DNA of 64,000 bases from contig NZ_LT627735.1 of assembly GCF_900101765.1 (NCBI RefSeq), forward strand, positions 3,007,501 through 3,071,500. Reading direction: 5' to 3'. Positions 36,533 through 44,802 of the stretch are shown one piece after another. The DNA is from Nonlabens sp. Hel1_33_55. Lineage in GTDB: Bacteria > Bacteroidota > Bacteroidia > Flavobacteriales > Flavobacteriaceae. Both the position numbers and the translations under genes were made by a program. The notes under the pieces are model-generated. The model searched no databases. It was not told the origin of the DNA and was given only the letters and a program-made list of their open reading frames with translations. Positions within the stretch are counted from its first letter, which is position 1; every line of letters starts with the position of its first letter.

Positions 36533-37525
36533 ATGAAAACCATACTGCTTAAAAATAGACCCGAAGGAAAGCCACAAACCTCTGATTTCGAATTTGTCGA
36601 GAGAGATAAGCCATCGCCAAAAGATGGAGAGGTTTTGCTAGAAACCAAATATGTATCAGTAGATCCATACATGCGCGGCCGCATGCGTGATGAGAAATCA
36701 TATATCGAGCCTTTCAAGTTGGATGAACCCATACAATCTGCCATAGTTGCGGAGGTTGTGGAGAGCAAACATGAGAAATTCCAGAAAGGTGATTTCCTAA
36801 CCGGAATGCTGCAATGGAAGGAATTTCAAACCAGCAATGGCAAAGGATTACGCAAGGTGAGCAAAGATAAAGTCTCTTTAAGTGCTTATTTGGGAGTTTT
36901 GGGAATGACTGGATTGACGGCATATTTTGGTTTGACCAGAATAGGAGAGCTCAAAGAAGGCGAGACGTTGCTAGTTTCTGGAGCTGCTGGTGCGGTAGGA
37001 TCTGTTGTGGGACAAATTGGTAAAATTAAAGGATGTAAAGTCATAGGAATCGCAGGAACTGATGAGAAAGTAGAAATGCTCAAGAATGAATTCGGTTTTG
37101 ATGATGCGATCAACTACGATAAAACCGATGACATGGCAGCTGCAATCAAGAAAGCAGCACCAGACGGTATAGATGTCTATTTTGACAATGTTGGAAGTTA
37201 TACGCTGGATGCAGCCATGGAAAATATCAACCGTTTTGGTAGAGTGATCAATTGTGGTGCAATATCCCTTTACAATGAAACAGAACAACCTACAGGACCA
37301 CGACTGGAAACCAAGATTGTCAAGAAAAGCCTCAAAATGCAAGGCTTCATAGTTCGCAATTTTGAGGAAGATTTTGAAGAAGGTATTGAGCAACTAAGCA
37401 GCTGGCTAAAAAGTGGCAAGCTTAAACACGAGGAAACGATCGTAGAAGGATTTGATGAGATCCCACAGGCATTTCTAGATTTGTTTGATGGAAAGAACAA
37501 GGGTAAAATGGTGGTGAAGGTCTAA
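36533..37525 (+). CDS. NADP-dependent medium-chain oxidoreductase
   Basis: 330 residues. VSVDPYMRGRM near residue 42 and LGMTGLTAYFGL near 122 are the leukotriene-B4 dehydrogenase / curcumin reductase (PTGR-type) signatures; the nucleotide site is VSGAAGAVGSVVGQIGK (about 150-166). No zinc-ligand set, so it is a zinc-independent double-bond reductase reducing alpha,beta-unsaturated carbonyls with NADPH. Substrate unknown. Stands alone. Confidence 0.92.
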   Translation: MKTILLKNRPEGKPQTSDFEFVERDKPSPKDGEVLLETKYVSVDPYMRGRMRDEKSYIEPFKLDEPIQSAIVAEVVESKHEKFQKGDFLTGMLQWKEFQTSNGKGLRKVSKDKVSLSAYLGVLGMTGLTAYFGLTRIGELKEGETLLVSGAAGAVGSVVGQIGKIKGCKVIGIAGTDEKVEMLKNEFGFDDAINYDKTDDMAAAIKKAAPDGIDVYFDNVGSYTLDAAMENINRFGRVINCGAISLYNETEQPTGPRLETKIVKKSLKMQGFIVRNFEEDFEEGIEQLSSWLKSGKLKHEETIVEGFDEIPQAFLDLFDGKNKGKMVVKV

Positions 37526-37654
37526 TTGCTGAAGTTTCTGTTTGAAATTGAAAGGTAGATTCTTAGTCTGTCTCGATAGATTGTTAACCTTTAGTAACTC
37601 ATTCAAAACTTTTTAAATATATAGCTCTTGGCTATGCTCGAGCAAGCATCTTAA

Positions 37655-37765
<111 letters not shown>

Positions 37766-37785
37766 TCAAACCTTATCTTCACTAC

Positions 37786-38715
37786 ATGGATCTGCAACAG
37801 GAACTGAACAAAACCTCTGGATTTAAGAACCTCGCATTACTGGCTAGCCAGGTAGTGGAAGGCTATATCAGTGGTATGCACAAATCACCTTTTCACGGTT
37901 TCAGCGCAGAGTTTGCGGAACATAAAATCTACAATCAAGGGGAAAGTACAAGACACATCGATTGGAAATTATATGCCAAAACCGATAAATACTACACCAA
38001 AAAATACGACGAGGAGACTAATTTAAGATGTCACTTAATTGTGGATAATAGTGCTTCCATGCACTACCCAGCAGTAAAGAGTCAGGAGTTGGGATCTTTG
38101 AATAAAATTGGATTTGCTTCACTGGCTACTGCAAGCATTATGAATTTGTTGAAAAAACAACGGGATGCTGTAGGGTTAAGTGTGTATTCCGATACCTATG
38201 AGTACTATGCTCCAGAAAAAGGAAGTGAGCGCCATCACACCATGTTGCTGGATCAATTAAATGGCGTCAGTGTTGAGAAGAATAATTTCAAGGCAACGGA
38301 CACCTACAAATATCTACACGAGATCGCTGAAAACATCAAACGAAGATCCTTGATCATTCTATTCACAGATATGTTCCAAAATGATCGCCAGGAAGAGGAA
38401 TTATTCGAGGCACTAAGACACTTGAAATATAATAAGCATGATGTCGTGTTATTCCACACCTACGATAGTGCAACAGAAATCAATTTTGATTTTGAGAATA
38501 GACCAACTCGGTTTATTGACGTGGAATCTGGAGAATATATCAACGTATATGCAGATAATGTCAAAGACTCCTATAAGGAATCTATCTCTATATATTTTGA
38601 AGAATTAAGAGTGAAGTGCGGTCAATACAGGATTAAATATGTTCCCGTAGATATTCAGAAAGACTTCAATGTGATTTTGACGACTTTTCTATTGGAACGT
38701 CAACTATTCAAATAA
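37786..38715 (+). CDS. DUF58 domain-containing protein
   Basis: 309 residues from ATG 37786 (MDLQQELNKTSG). An alternative start inside the heptamer array, adding 19 repeat-encoded residues, is rejected. The Y-x-x-G-E-S-x-R-x-I-D-W core (YNQGESTRHIDWKLYAK, about 50-66) is the hallmark of DUF58, followed by a vWA-like CHLIVDNSASMHYP (about 82-95) with the MIDAS DxSxS pattern DNSAS. DUF58 proteins occur with MoxR ATPases and vWA proteins in chaperone-like systems; no moxR gene is next to it here. Confidence 0.88.
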   Translation: MDLQQELNKTSGFKNLALLASQVVEGYISGMHKSPFHGFSAEFAEHKIYNQGESTRHIDWKLYAKTDKYYTKKYDEETNLRCHLIVDNSASMHYPAVKSQELGSLNKIGFASLATASIMNLLKKQRDAVGLSVYSDTYEYYAPEKGSERHHTMLLDQLNGVSVEKNNFKATDTYKYLHEIAENIKRRSLIILFTDMFQNDRQEEELFEALRHLKYNKHDVVLFHTYDSATEINFDFENRPTRFIDVESGEYINVYADNVKDSYKESISIYFEELRVKCGQYRIKYVPVDIQKDFNVILTTFLLERQLFK

Positions 38716-38745
38716 AAAAAGCCGATTTACTAAAAGTAAATCGGC
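38712..38745 (-). terminator. Terminator of the small lipoprotein gene
   Basis: GCCGATTTACT and AGTAAATCGGC pair over 11 bases. Read on the minus strand it is followed by TTTTTTT; on the plus strand it lies right after the DUF58 stop but lacks a T-run. Confidence 0.88.
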
Positions 38746-38769
38746 AATTCCACTCGGGCATCTTAGGGA

Positions 38770-39009
38770 TTAAGAGTTGTCGTCGGTTTTTATTTTCTCA
38801 ACGTTACCGTTATCGTCGTACTTGATTTTAGTCTCGCTACCGTCGTTGTTTTCAATCTTGACTTTGTCTTCTTTAACTTCGACATTGTCTCCATTATCAA
38901 TCATGTCCTGCGCAGTTTCCTCAGCAGTCATTTCTTCATTTTCTCTACATGAAGCAAAAGATATTACCATTGCTGCTGCGATAAACGATACTTTAAAAAG
39001 AGTTTTCAT
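38770..39009 (-). CDS. Small acidic lipoprotein
   Basis: 79 residues from ATG 39009. The lipoprotein signal ends FASC, so the mature chain starts at Cys20. The rest is highly acidic and repetitive: EETAQDMIDNGD, then a VKIENNDGSETKIKYDDNG segment resembling short YD/calcium-type beta hairpins. No family recognised. An upstream ATG at 39045 gives a 12-residue extension before the signal and is rejected. Confidence 0.7.
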   Translation of the reverse strand: MKTLFKVSFIAAAMVISFASCRENEEMTAEETAQDMIDNGDNVEVKEDKVKIENNDGSETKIKYDDNGNVEKIKTDDNS

Positions 39010-39068
39010 TTGATAAAATTTAAGGTGTAAATGTATATCATTCAATACGTTGTAATCATAATAAAAAC

Positions 39069-39097
39069 AAAAAACCTGCTTTGGGAAAAGCAGGTTT
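39069..39097 (-). terminator. Terminator after the T9SS amylase gene
   Basis: AACCTGCTTT and AAAGCAGGTT-type arms pair; on the minus strand the stem is followed by TTTTTTGTTTTT. Confidence 0.88.
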
Positions 39098-39239
39098 TGT
39101 AACCATATAAATTGTTGAAAAGAGTAAAGGTTACTTAAAATAAGTCTAACGTTTTAGGGATTGTTTTACTTATCTATCGACGAATATACCTTGTTTATCG
39201 ACAATCACAAATTAAAGATTCAAAAACCTCTTATAAAGT

Positions 39240-41999
39240 CTATTTTTTAACCAATTTAATCGATGAACGGTTGTTTTTAAAATCATATGCTTCCACAATA
39301 TATATTCCAGATGCTAAATTGGATACATCATAACGCTCCTGATTACTCCCAAAAGTTTTAACCGTCTGCCCAGTCATTGATCTTACAATCACATTTTGCA
39401 TAGGTACATTAAACTTGAAAGCATCGCGAGTAGGGTTAGGATACAACTGTATATCTATGATTGAAAGATCATTATCATTAGTACTCGCCGTGGTGTTAAG
39501 TTCTCTTGAAGAAAAAACTTTATATCCACCTGCTGGAATGTTGATGTTTGCATTCTGGTCTGTCACATCTAAACTAGTCCCACCAAAATAATCATACCAA
39601 GTACCGGTCTGAGTGAACTTAGGAGAAATTTGCTTAGGCGTCACGTCAAAATTCGCAAGTACGACAGCATCAAATTCAGAACCTCTAAGCTCTATTCTCT
39701 TAACAAGACCACCGTTAAGCTCCAAGAAGTTATTCCTATTGTTAAAGGTTTCTGGATACTTAACTTTTAGTTTAATCATTTCACTAGTTATTTCATATAA
39801 GTCTAAACGATCTGCATTAGTGCTGTAACCGTTAGTAAAGGGAACTGGTTTTCTACCGGTACGCCCGTTTTCATCGATGTCAATATCATAACCTAATTCG
39901 CCAAATTGCCACAGCATTTTAGGTCCAGGAATGCTGTATTGTACTGCAGCGAGGGCTTCTTGTCTGTCTAAAGCGATTGGTAGTGAACGAATATTGTAAG
40001 AGGAATTATCTGGATTTCCAAAGTTCAACGTTTCAAACATGATACGCTGCTCATCATGACTTTCTGCATAGGATACCAGATGCTGATCATCAAAATTTCT
40101 TGAAGTAAAATACGATCTAAAAAGATTAGAATTGTCTGAATAGCCCAAAGAGTTTTGCTTGTATTCCGTAGTCATCTTTCCCCACATCATAAAACCGTTA
40201 TTAGCTAGAATACGCTCTTCCTCAAAATCTGCAAGGTGTTCGAGTATAAGATAGATGTCGCTATCATTATTATCGAGTAGAAAAGATTTGTAATCATTAA
40301 GTATCGCTATTCTTGAGTCGTCACGAGCTCCCCAATCACCGAAGCCGTTTGTTATAGTTTGCGTAAATCCTTTACTTAAATCAAATCTAAATCCATCAAT
40401 ATTAAACTCATCTAGAAAATACTGTAACGTTTGCTTTACGTATTCCTTAGTCCAAGGGCTTTCATGATTAAAATCTTCAAAAAACTCTAGTACACGATGT
40501 GGTGCTGATGTATTTAAATAAGGATTGTCTGGTCCAGCTCCATTACCACTATCGTCTGGCCACAATTTTACCAAAGGACTGCTACCAGTGGCTTGGTTAT
40601 ACACCACATCGAGAATTACTGCAATTCCATTAGCGTGAAGTAAATCAACAAGTTCTTTAAATTTATCAGGTGTACCATAAGCTTTATCTAGAGCACCATG
40701 GTAAGCTGGATCATAGCCCCAACTATCATTACCACCAAATTCATTGAGAGGCATAAATTCAACCGCATTTATTCCTAAGTTAGTGAGATAGTCTATGTTA
40801 TCTATAATCGCCTGATAACTATCTTCTTCAGAAAAATCGCGCACTAGTAATTCATAGATTACTAAATTCTCGTTATCTGGTCTTTGAAAATCTGTAATGT
40901 TCCATTGATACGGTGTTTCTAAGTAAGTAGCTAGACTTATCGCACCTGTGGTTTCACCCATTGGATATGCAGATAAATTAGGATAGTTTCCAGCCTTTAT
41001 GAATTGATCTGTTATAGGGTCTAAAATTTCTGTACTGAAAGGATCAGCTATTTTTATGGTACCATCAACGATGTATTGATAGAGAAACTCTTCATTTGCC
41101 ACAAAATTATTGGCAGGCACTGTTACCCAGAAGTAGTCTCCATCCTTCTTCAATTGAGTTGCTAGCGTTGGTCTCCAATTTGTAAAGCTAGAGATAAGTA
41201 GTGCACTCGATTTGGCAGGAGCCGCTAGAAGGAAAGTAACACTACCATCTGCATTCTCGTTCACGCCATTTTTTAAACCGGCAGGTCTAACCTCCGTCTG
41301 AGTTGCCGCAGGAACAAATACTTGCACTCGATCTGTAACCACATCATTACCTGTGTCTGCAGTAAAAACAATTTCATAGGTTCCAGCGGTATCGAAAGTA
41401 AAAGGTACGCTCAGGTTTTGTTGATCGTTTACATTAGCAATACTTGTATTATTGACAGTGAGGTCAAGTGTTGCATTTTGTGAACTACTGGCACTAATGG
41501 TTATTTGTTGATTTAAATTAATGATTTGATTATCGCTAGGTGTGGTGATCACAGCATTCAACCCTGGTTGAAAGATGGTTAACTTATAATCTTGGGTCTG
41601 TACTGGATTATTTCCATTGGTTCCATTCGCGTTTCTAATTACAAAATCTATAGCGGTAATTATATCCGTACTAGGATTTACTCCAAAATATTGATTTAAG
41701 GTAGGTCCTAATGTGATTTGGTAGGAATTCTGCCCAGTACTCGTAAATGTTGGATTAACCGTTGGATCATTGTCAAAAAAAGCATTCTCTCCAGTTGGTG
41801 TGTTTTGAAAGTCCTGCCCATTAATCGTGACACCGGCATATAGGTGTAACGTTTGAGTGGTCCCTTCCAAAGGTGTACCTGTCGCGTCAAACAAAATTGT
41901 TACTGCCTGATCTGCTGTAGGTGTAGGCGATGCTGTTGATACTTGCGCTTTCGCGAAAGCGAATACTAAAAAAGTAAGTAGTAGAGTTATATATTTCAT
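39240..41999 (-). CDS. Secreted GH13 alpha-amylase with T9SS sorting domain
   Basis: 919 residues. The signal peptide ends FAFAKA|Q, encoded by the palindrome. Residues about 30-330 hold Ig/CBM48-like beta domains, including ENADGSVTFLLAAPAKS; the GH13 barrel follows. Catalytic regions: II FRFDLSKGF (nucleophile Asp), III LILEHLAD (acid Glu), IV SYAESHDEQR (Asp). Region I reads DVVYNQ where most GH13 enzymes have DVVxNH. The C-terminal ~75 residues (YPNPTRDAFKF ... GIYIVEA ... IKLVKK) are a type A T9SS sorting domain, so the enzyme is secreted or surface-attached. Likely initial starch cleavage. It follows susE after a terminator, which may lower its expression. Confidence 0.93.
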   Translation of the reverse strand: MKYITLLLTFLVFAFAKAQVSTASPTPTADQAVTILFDATGTPLEGTTQTLHLYAGVTINGQDFQNTPTGENAFFDNDPTVNPTFTSTGQNSYQITLGPTLNQYFGVNPSTDIITAIDFVIRNANGTNGNNPVQTQDYKLTIFQPGLNAVITTPSDNQIINLNQQITISASSSQNATLDLTVNNTSIANVNDQQNLSVPFTFDTAGTYEIVFTADTGNDVVTDRVQVFVPAATQTEVRPAGLKNGVNENADGSVTFLLAAPAKSSALLISSFTNWRPTLATQLKKDGDYFWVTVPANNFVANEEFLYQYIVDGTIKIADPFSTEILDPITDQFIKAGNYPNLSAYPMGETTGAISLATYLETPYQWNITDFQRPDNENLVIYELLVRDFSEEDSYQAIIDNIDYLTNLGINAVEFMPLNEFGGNDSWGYDPAYHGALDKAYGTPDKFKELVDLLHANGIAVILDVVYNQATGSSPLVKLWPDDSGNGAGPDNPYLNTSAPHRVLEFFEDFNHESPWTKEYVKQTLQYFLDEFNIDGFRFDLSKGFTQTITNGFGDWGARDDSRIAILNDYKSFLLDNNDSDIYLILEHLADFEEERILANNGFMMWGKMTTEYKQNSLGYSDNSNLFRSYFTSRNFDDQHLVSYAESHDEQRIMFETLNFGNPDNSSYNIRSLPIALDRQEALAAVQYSIPGPKMLWQFGELGYDIDIDENGRTGRKPVPFTNGYSTNADRLDLYEITSEMIKLKVKYPETFNNRNNFLELNGGLVKRIELRGSEFDAVVLANFDVTPKQISPKFTQTGTWYDYFGGTSLDVTDQNANINIPAGGYKVFSSRELNTTASTNDNDLSIIDIQLYPNPTRDAFKFNVPMQNVIVRSMTGQTVKTFGSNQERYDVSNLASGIYIVEAYDFKNNRSSIKLVKK
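41946..41961. repeat. Dispersed palindrome, coding copy in amylase signal peptide
   Basis: Exact CGCTTTCGCGAAAGCG, read on the minus strand as FAFAKA before Gln. Confidence 0.97.
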
Positions 42000-42021
42000 A
42001 TCTGATTTTTATTATTAGAAC

Positions 42022-42048
42022 AAAAAAAAGGGCTGCGAACAGCCCTTT
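42022..42048 (-). terminator. Internal terminator between susE and the amylase gene
   Basis: AAAGGGCTG and CAGCCCTTT pair with a CGAA/TTCG loop; minus-strand reading is followed by TTTTTTTT. It separates susE from the amylase gene in the same direction, so it probably sets a lower dose of the amylase unless a promoter lies in the 22 bases beyond. Confidence 0.9.
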
Positions 42049-42065
42049 AAAATCATCCCTATGTC

Positions 42066-43175
42066 TTAAATAGATACCAATTCATAGGTGTAATTACGTG
42101 GCTGGCTCAAGTCAAGCTCTGCTCTATAAGTACCAGAAGTACCTACCTCAATGTTGGCTGAGTTAAATTCAAGCACACCATCGCCACCGTTATCACCAAA
42201 ATTGGTAAAATCTGTCCATTCTTGTGCTCTAAATTTGAACTCTCCTGCGTCCATTGTCAGTTCTACAGTCCACAGTTTTGTTTCTTTATTATAGGTCATA
42301 TTAAGTTCATCATCCCATCCTGCAGGATTTGTAGGCTGAGTAGCCGCGCCTATGATTCCCCAAACGCGTGAAGAAGCACTCCATGAAGCATCGTCTGTAG
42401 TAGGGTCACCATCAGGATCAAGATTTACAGTAATGTAATAATATCCTGGACCAGGAACAGTAAGGTTTCCAGCACCACCATCATTTGATAGCATACCAGT
42501 TCCGCCGTCTCCAAAAGCACCCTCAAAACCTTCGTTAGTTGGTGTAAACTTGAATTCAGGAGCGTCATTACTCATAAAAATAAATCCTTCAAATTCTACA
42601 CTACCAAATTCTGTAGCTTCTAAAAAAGGAGTTTCTGAATCGCTAGGTGTCCAGTTTGCGCCATAACCGCTAGATTCTGCGTAATTACCAGGTACATAAA
42701 GTTTTGGAGAATCTGTAGTATATGAAGTTACAGATAAAGTCAAAATATCTGAAACTAGTGGCTCCATACCAGCATCTGCTGTAGTTCCTACAATTCTCAT
42801 TGCAATAACACCTTGAGAAAATGGAGTCAAACCTAAAGTTGCAGAAAGGTCATTGAGACGTTCTACAGTTAGATCTACAAAATTATTATTGGTTGTAGTA
42901 ACCACTTCTGCATTTGAAAAATCGTTAGGATCAGTGGATGCCTCGACAGCATAAGTTACTGATATAGGAGTTTCAAATGATGGAGTACTCCATACAAGAC
43001 GCTCTGCTAAATTATCTTTAGTTTCAAAAGTTAATATATACGAAGCAGAAGCAGGTGATTCAAAAGTGAGCTGAGAATCTGCTTGATCAATAAACAATTG
43101 CTCATCATCATCGCTACAAGATACCACTGCCATAATCGCTAGAAAAGACAATAGAAGGGTTGTGATTTTTTTCAT
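42066..43175 (-). CDS. SusE/SusF-like outer-membrane starch-binding lipoprotein
   Basis: 369 residues with a lipoprotein signal ending VVSC. Residues about 33-150 form a SusE-type N-terminal domain (ASASYILTFETKDN, TPISVTYAVEAS). Two carbohydrate-binding modules follow: one around FEGFIFMSNDAPEFKFTP ... GGAGNLTVPGPGYYYITVNLD and one around NMTYNKETKLWTVELTMDAGEFKFRA. In Bacteroides such proteins hold starch at the surface without being essential for uptake. Follows susD by 22 bases; ends at a terminator. Confidence 0.88.
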   Translation of the reverse strand: MKKITTLLLSFLAIMAVVSCSDDDEQLFIDQADSQLTFESPASASYILTFETKDNLAERLVWSTPSFETPISVTYAVEASTDPNDFSNAEVVTTTNNNFVDLTVERLNDLSATLGLTPFSQGVIAMRIVGTTADAGMEPLVSDILTLSVTSYTTDSPKLYVPGNYAESSGYGANWTPSDSETPFLEATEFGSVEFEGFIFMSNDAPEFKFTPTNEGFEGAFGDGGTGMLSNDGGAGNLTVPGPGYYYITVNLDPDGDPTTDDASWSASSRVWGIIGAATQPTNPAGWDDELNMTYNKETKLWTVELTMDAGEFKFRAQEWTDFTNFGDNGGDGVLEFNSANIEVGTSGTYRAELDLSQPRNYTYELVSI

Positions 43176-43197
43176 TTTTATAGAGTTATTTTATTAA

Positions 43198-44793
43198 TTA
43201 ATATCCAGGATTCTGGACTAGGTTTGAGTTCAAATTAAGTTCTGTTGTTGGAATTGGGAATACATTTCTAAAAGCAGCTGTCGTTGTACCACTTTGAACA
43301 TTTCCTTTCCACTCCCAGATTCCGTTTGTTGAGAACTGATTAAATCTGATAAGATCTTGACGTCTATGTGATTCCCAGTGTAGTTCTCTACCACGCTCAT
43401 CAAGTATAAAATCTAAAGTAAGATCATTACTTGAAATTCCATTAGAATCATTCCCATACGCTCTTTGTCTTATGGTATTGATGTAATTAACTGCTGTTGC
43501 ATTATTACCACCAGCACCACGTGCTACGATCTCTGCATACATTAAATAAGCATCAGCTAATCTAAATACTGGAAAATCTGTGCTTACAAATGTTGGATTA
43601 GGTGCCGGTGTGCCATCAAGATTCACATTTTGGAACTTAACAATGGCAAATCCATCTTGAAACCTTCCTACATCTGCGATACTTTTTTGCTGTCCTTCTG
43701 TAAAGAAGTTTTCTCTCGAATCATTGGAGTTTTCTTCGTTAGGGAAAAGAGCTACAAATTCTGGAGTGGTTCTAATTCCACCCCAACCTGAATCTAAGCC
43801 GTAGTTTGCTGGATCCATGTTTCCTCCAACTGGTGCGTGTGAAAGAAAGGTGGTTCCTCCAAAGGTCTGTGTATTTTCACCATCGTAGTTCAATGTCCAG
43901 ATAAACTCATTCTGTGCACCATTGATGTTATTGTCAGCAAGAAACAATGCACGATAAGGTAAGTCAGTATCAATGACATAACCTTGACCGATTACTGCAT
44001 TTACATAGGTAAGGGCGTCACCGTATCGAGGTGTGCCTGTATAAACTTCTGCATTCATGTAAATTTTTGCAAGTAACATTTGCGCTGCAGCTTGACTCAC
44101 ACGACCATAATCTGATCCTTGTCCGGATGGGAGCTGATCAACAATATCGAGCAATTCGCTTTCTACGTATGCAAAAAGATCTTCTCTTGAAATATATTCA
44201 GGTAATTCTGAACCATCAGCCGCGGTATTTTCTGTGGTAAATGGTAAGGTTCCAAACATATCCATACCATGGTAGTAAGAATAGGCTCTCAAAAATCTAG
44301 CGTCTGAGACGTAGCTTCTTACTAACTCAGCATCTGCTCCTGAAAGGCCTGCGTCTGCTATAGCAGCATCAGAGGATTCTCTAATAAATGCATTAGTTAG
44401 GGTTACTTGGTAACTCAGTCTAGCAAACATAGCAGCGATAAACTCGTTGTCTGGAGTCCAGTTTTGCCAGTGAAGGTCCTTGATGGTACCATCATTCCAA
44501 GCAATTATGGCTTCATCAGTAGTTAATTCTGAAAGTTTCCAGAATAATCTACCATAGTTTGAAAAGCCACCATCAATTCCCTGAATATCCGCACCACCAT
44601 CACCACCAGATTGGCCACCTGTGATTAGACCTGCGTACAATTTTGCCCAGCGACCTTGAAAAGCCTCTAAATTTGCAAGTTCTCCTGATGCAGAAGTGTT
44701 GCCCTCAGGCTCAAGATCTAGAGCATCTTCACAAGCAACAAATGCTGCCGATGCAATAAATAATGCAAAAACTAATTTATATATTCTCATCAT
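43198..44793 (-). CDS. susD: SusD/RagB family nutrient-binding lipoprotein
   Basis: 531 residues. The lipoprotein signal ends FVAC, followed by EDALDLEPEG, the usual SusD mature N-terminus. The TPR-rich helical scaffold (SAAQMLLAKIYMNAEVY, FRLADAYLMYAEIVARG) and the C-terminal FPIPTTELNLN are diagnostic. It forms the lid of the SusC barrel and binds starch oligosaccharides at the cell surface. Start ATG 44793 or the adjacent ATG 44790. Nine bases after susC. Confidence 0.95.
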   Translation of the reverse strand: MMRIYKLVFALFIASAAFVACEDALDLEPEGNTSASGELANLEAFQGRWAKLYAGLITGGQSGGDGGADIQGIDGGFSNYGRLFWKLSELTTDEAIIAWNDGTIKDLHWQNWTPDNEFIAAMFARLSYQVTLTNAFIRESSDAAIADAGLSGADAELVRSYVSDARFLRAYSYYHGMDMFGTLPFTTENTAADGSELPEYISREDLFAYVESELLDIVDQLPSGQGSDYGRVSQAAAQMLLAKIYMNAEVYTGTPRYGDALTYVNAVIGQGYVIDTDLPYRALFLADNNINGAQNEFIWTLNYDGENTQTFGGTTFLSHAPVGGNMDPANYGLDSGWGGIRTTPEFVALFPNEENSNDSRENFFTEGQQKSIADVGRFQDGFAIVKFQNVNLDGTPAPNPTFVSTDFPVFRLADAYLMYAEIVARGAGGNNATAVNYINTIRQRAYGNDSNGISSNDLTLDFILDERGRELHWESHRRQDLIRFNQFSTNGIWEWKGNVQSGTTTAAFRNVFPIPTTELNLNSNLVQNPGY

Positions 44794-44802
44794 GTATAAT
44801 TT

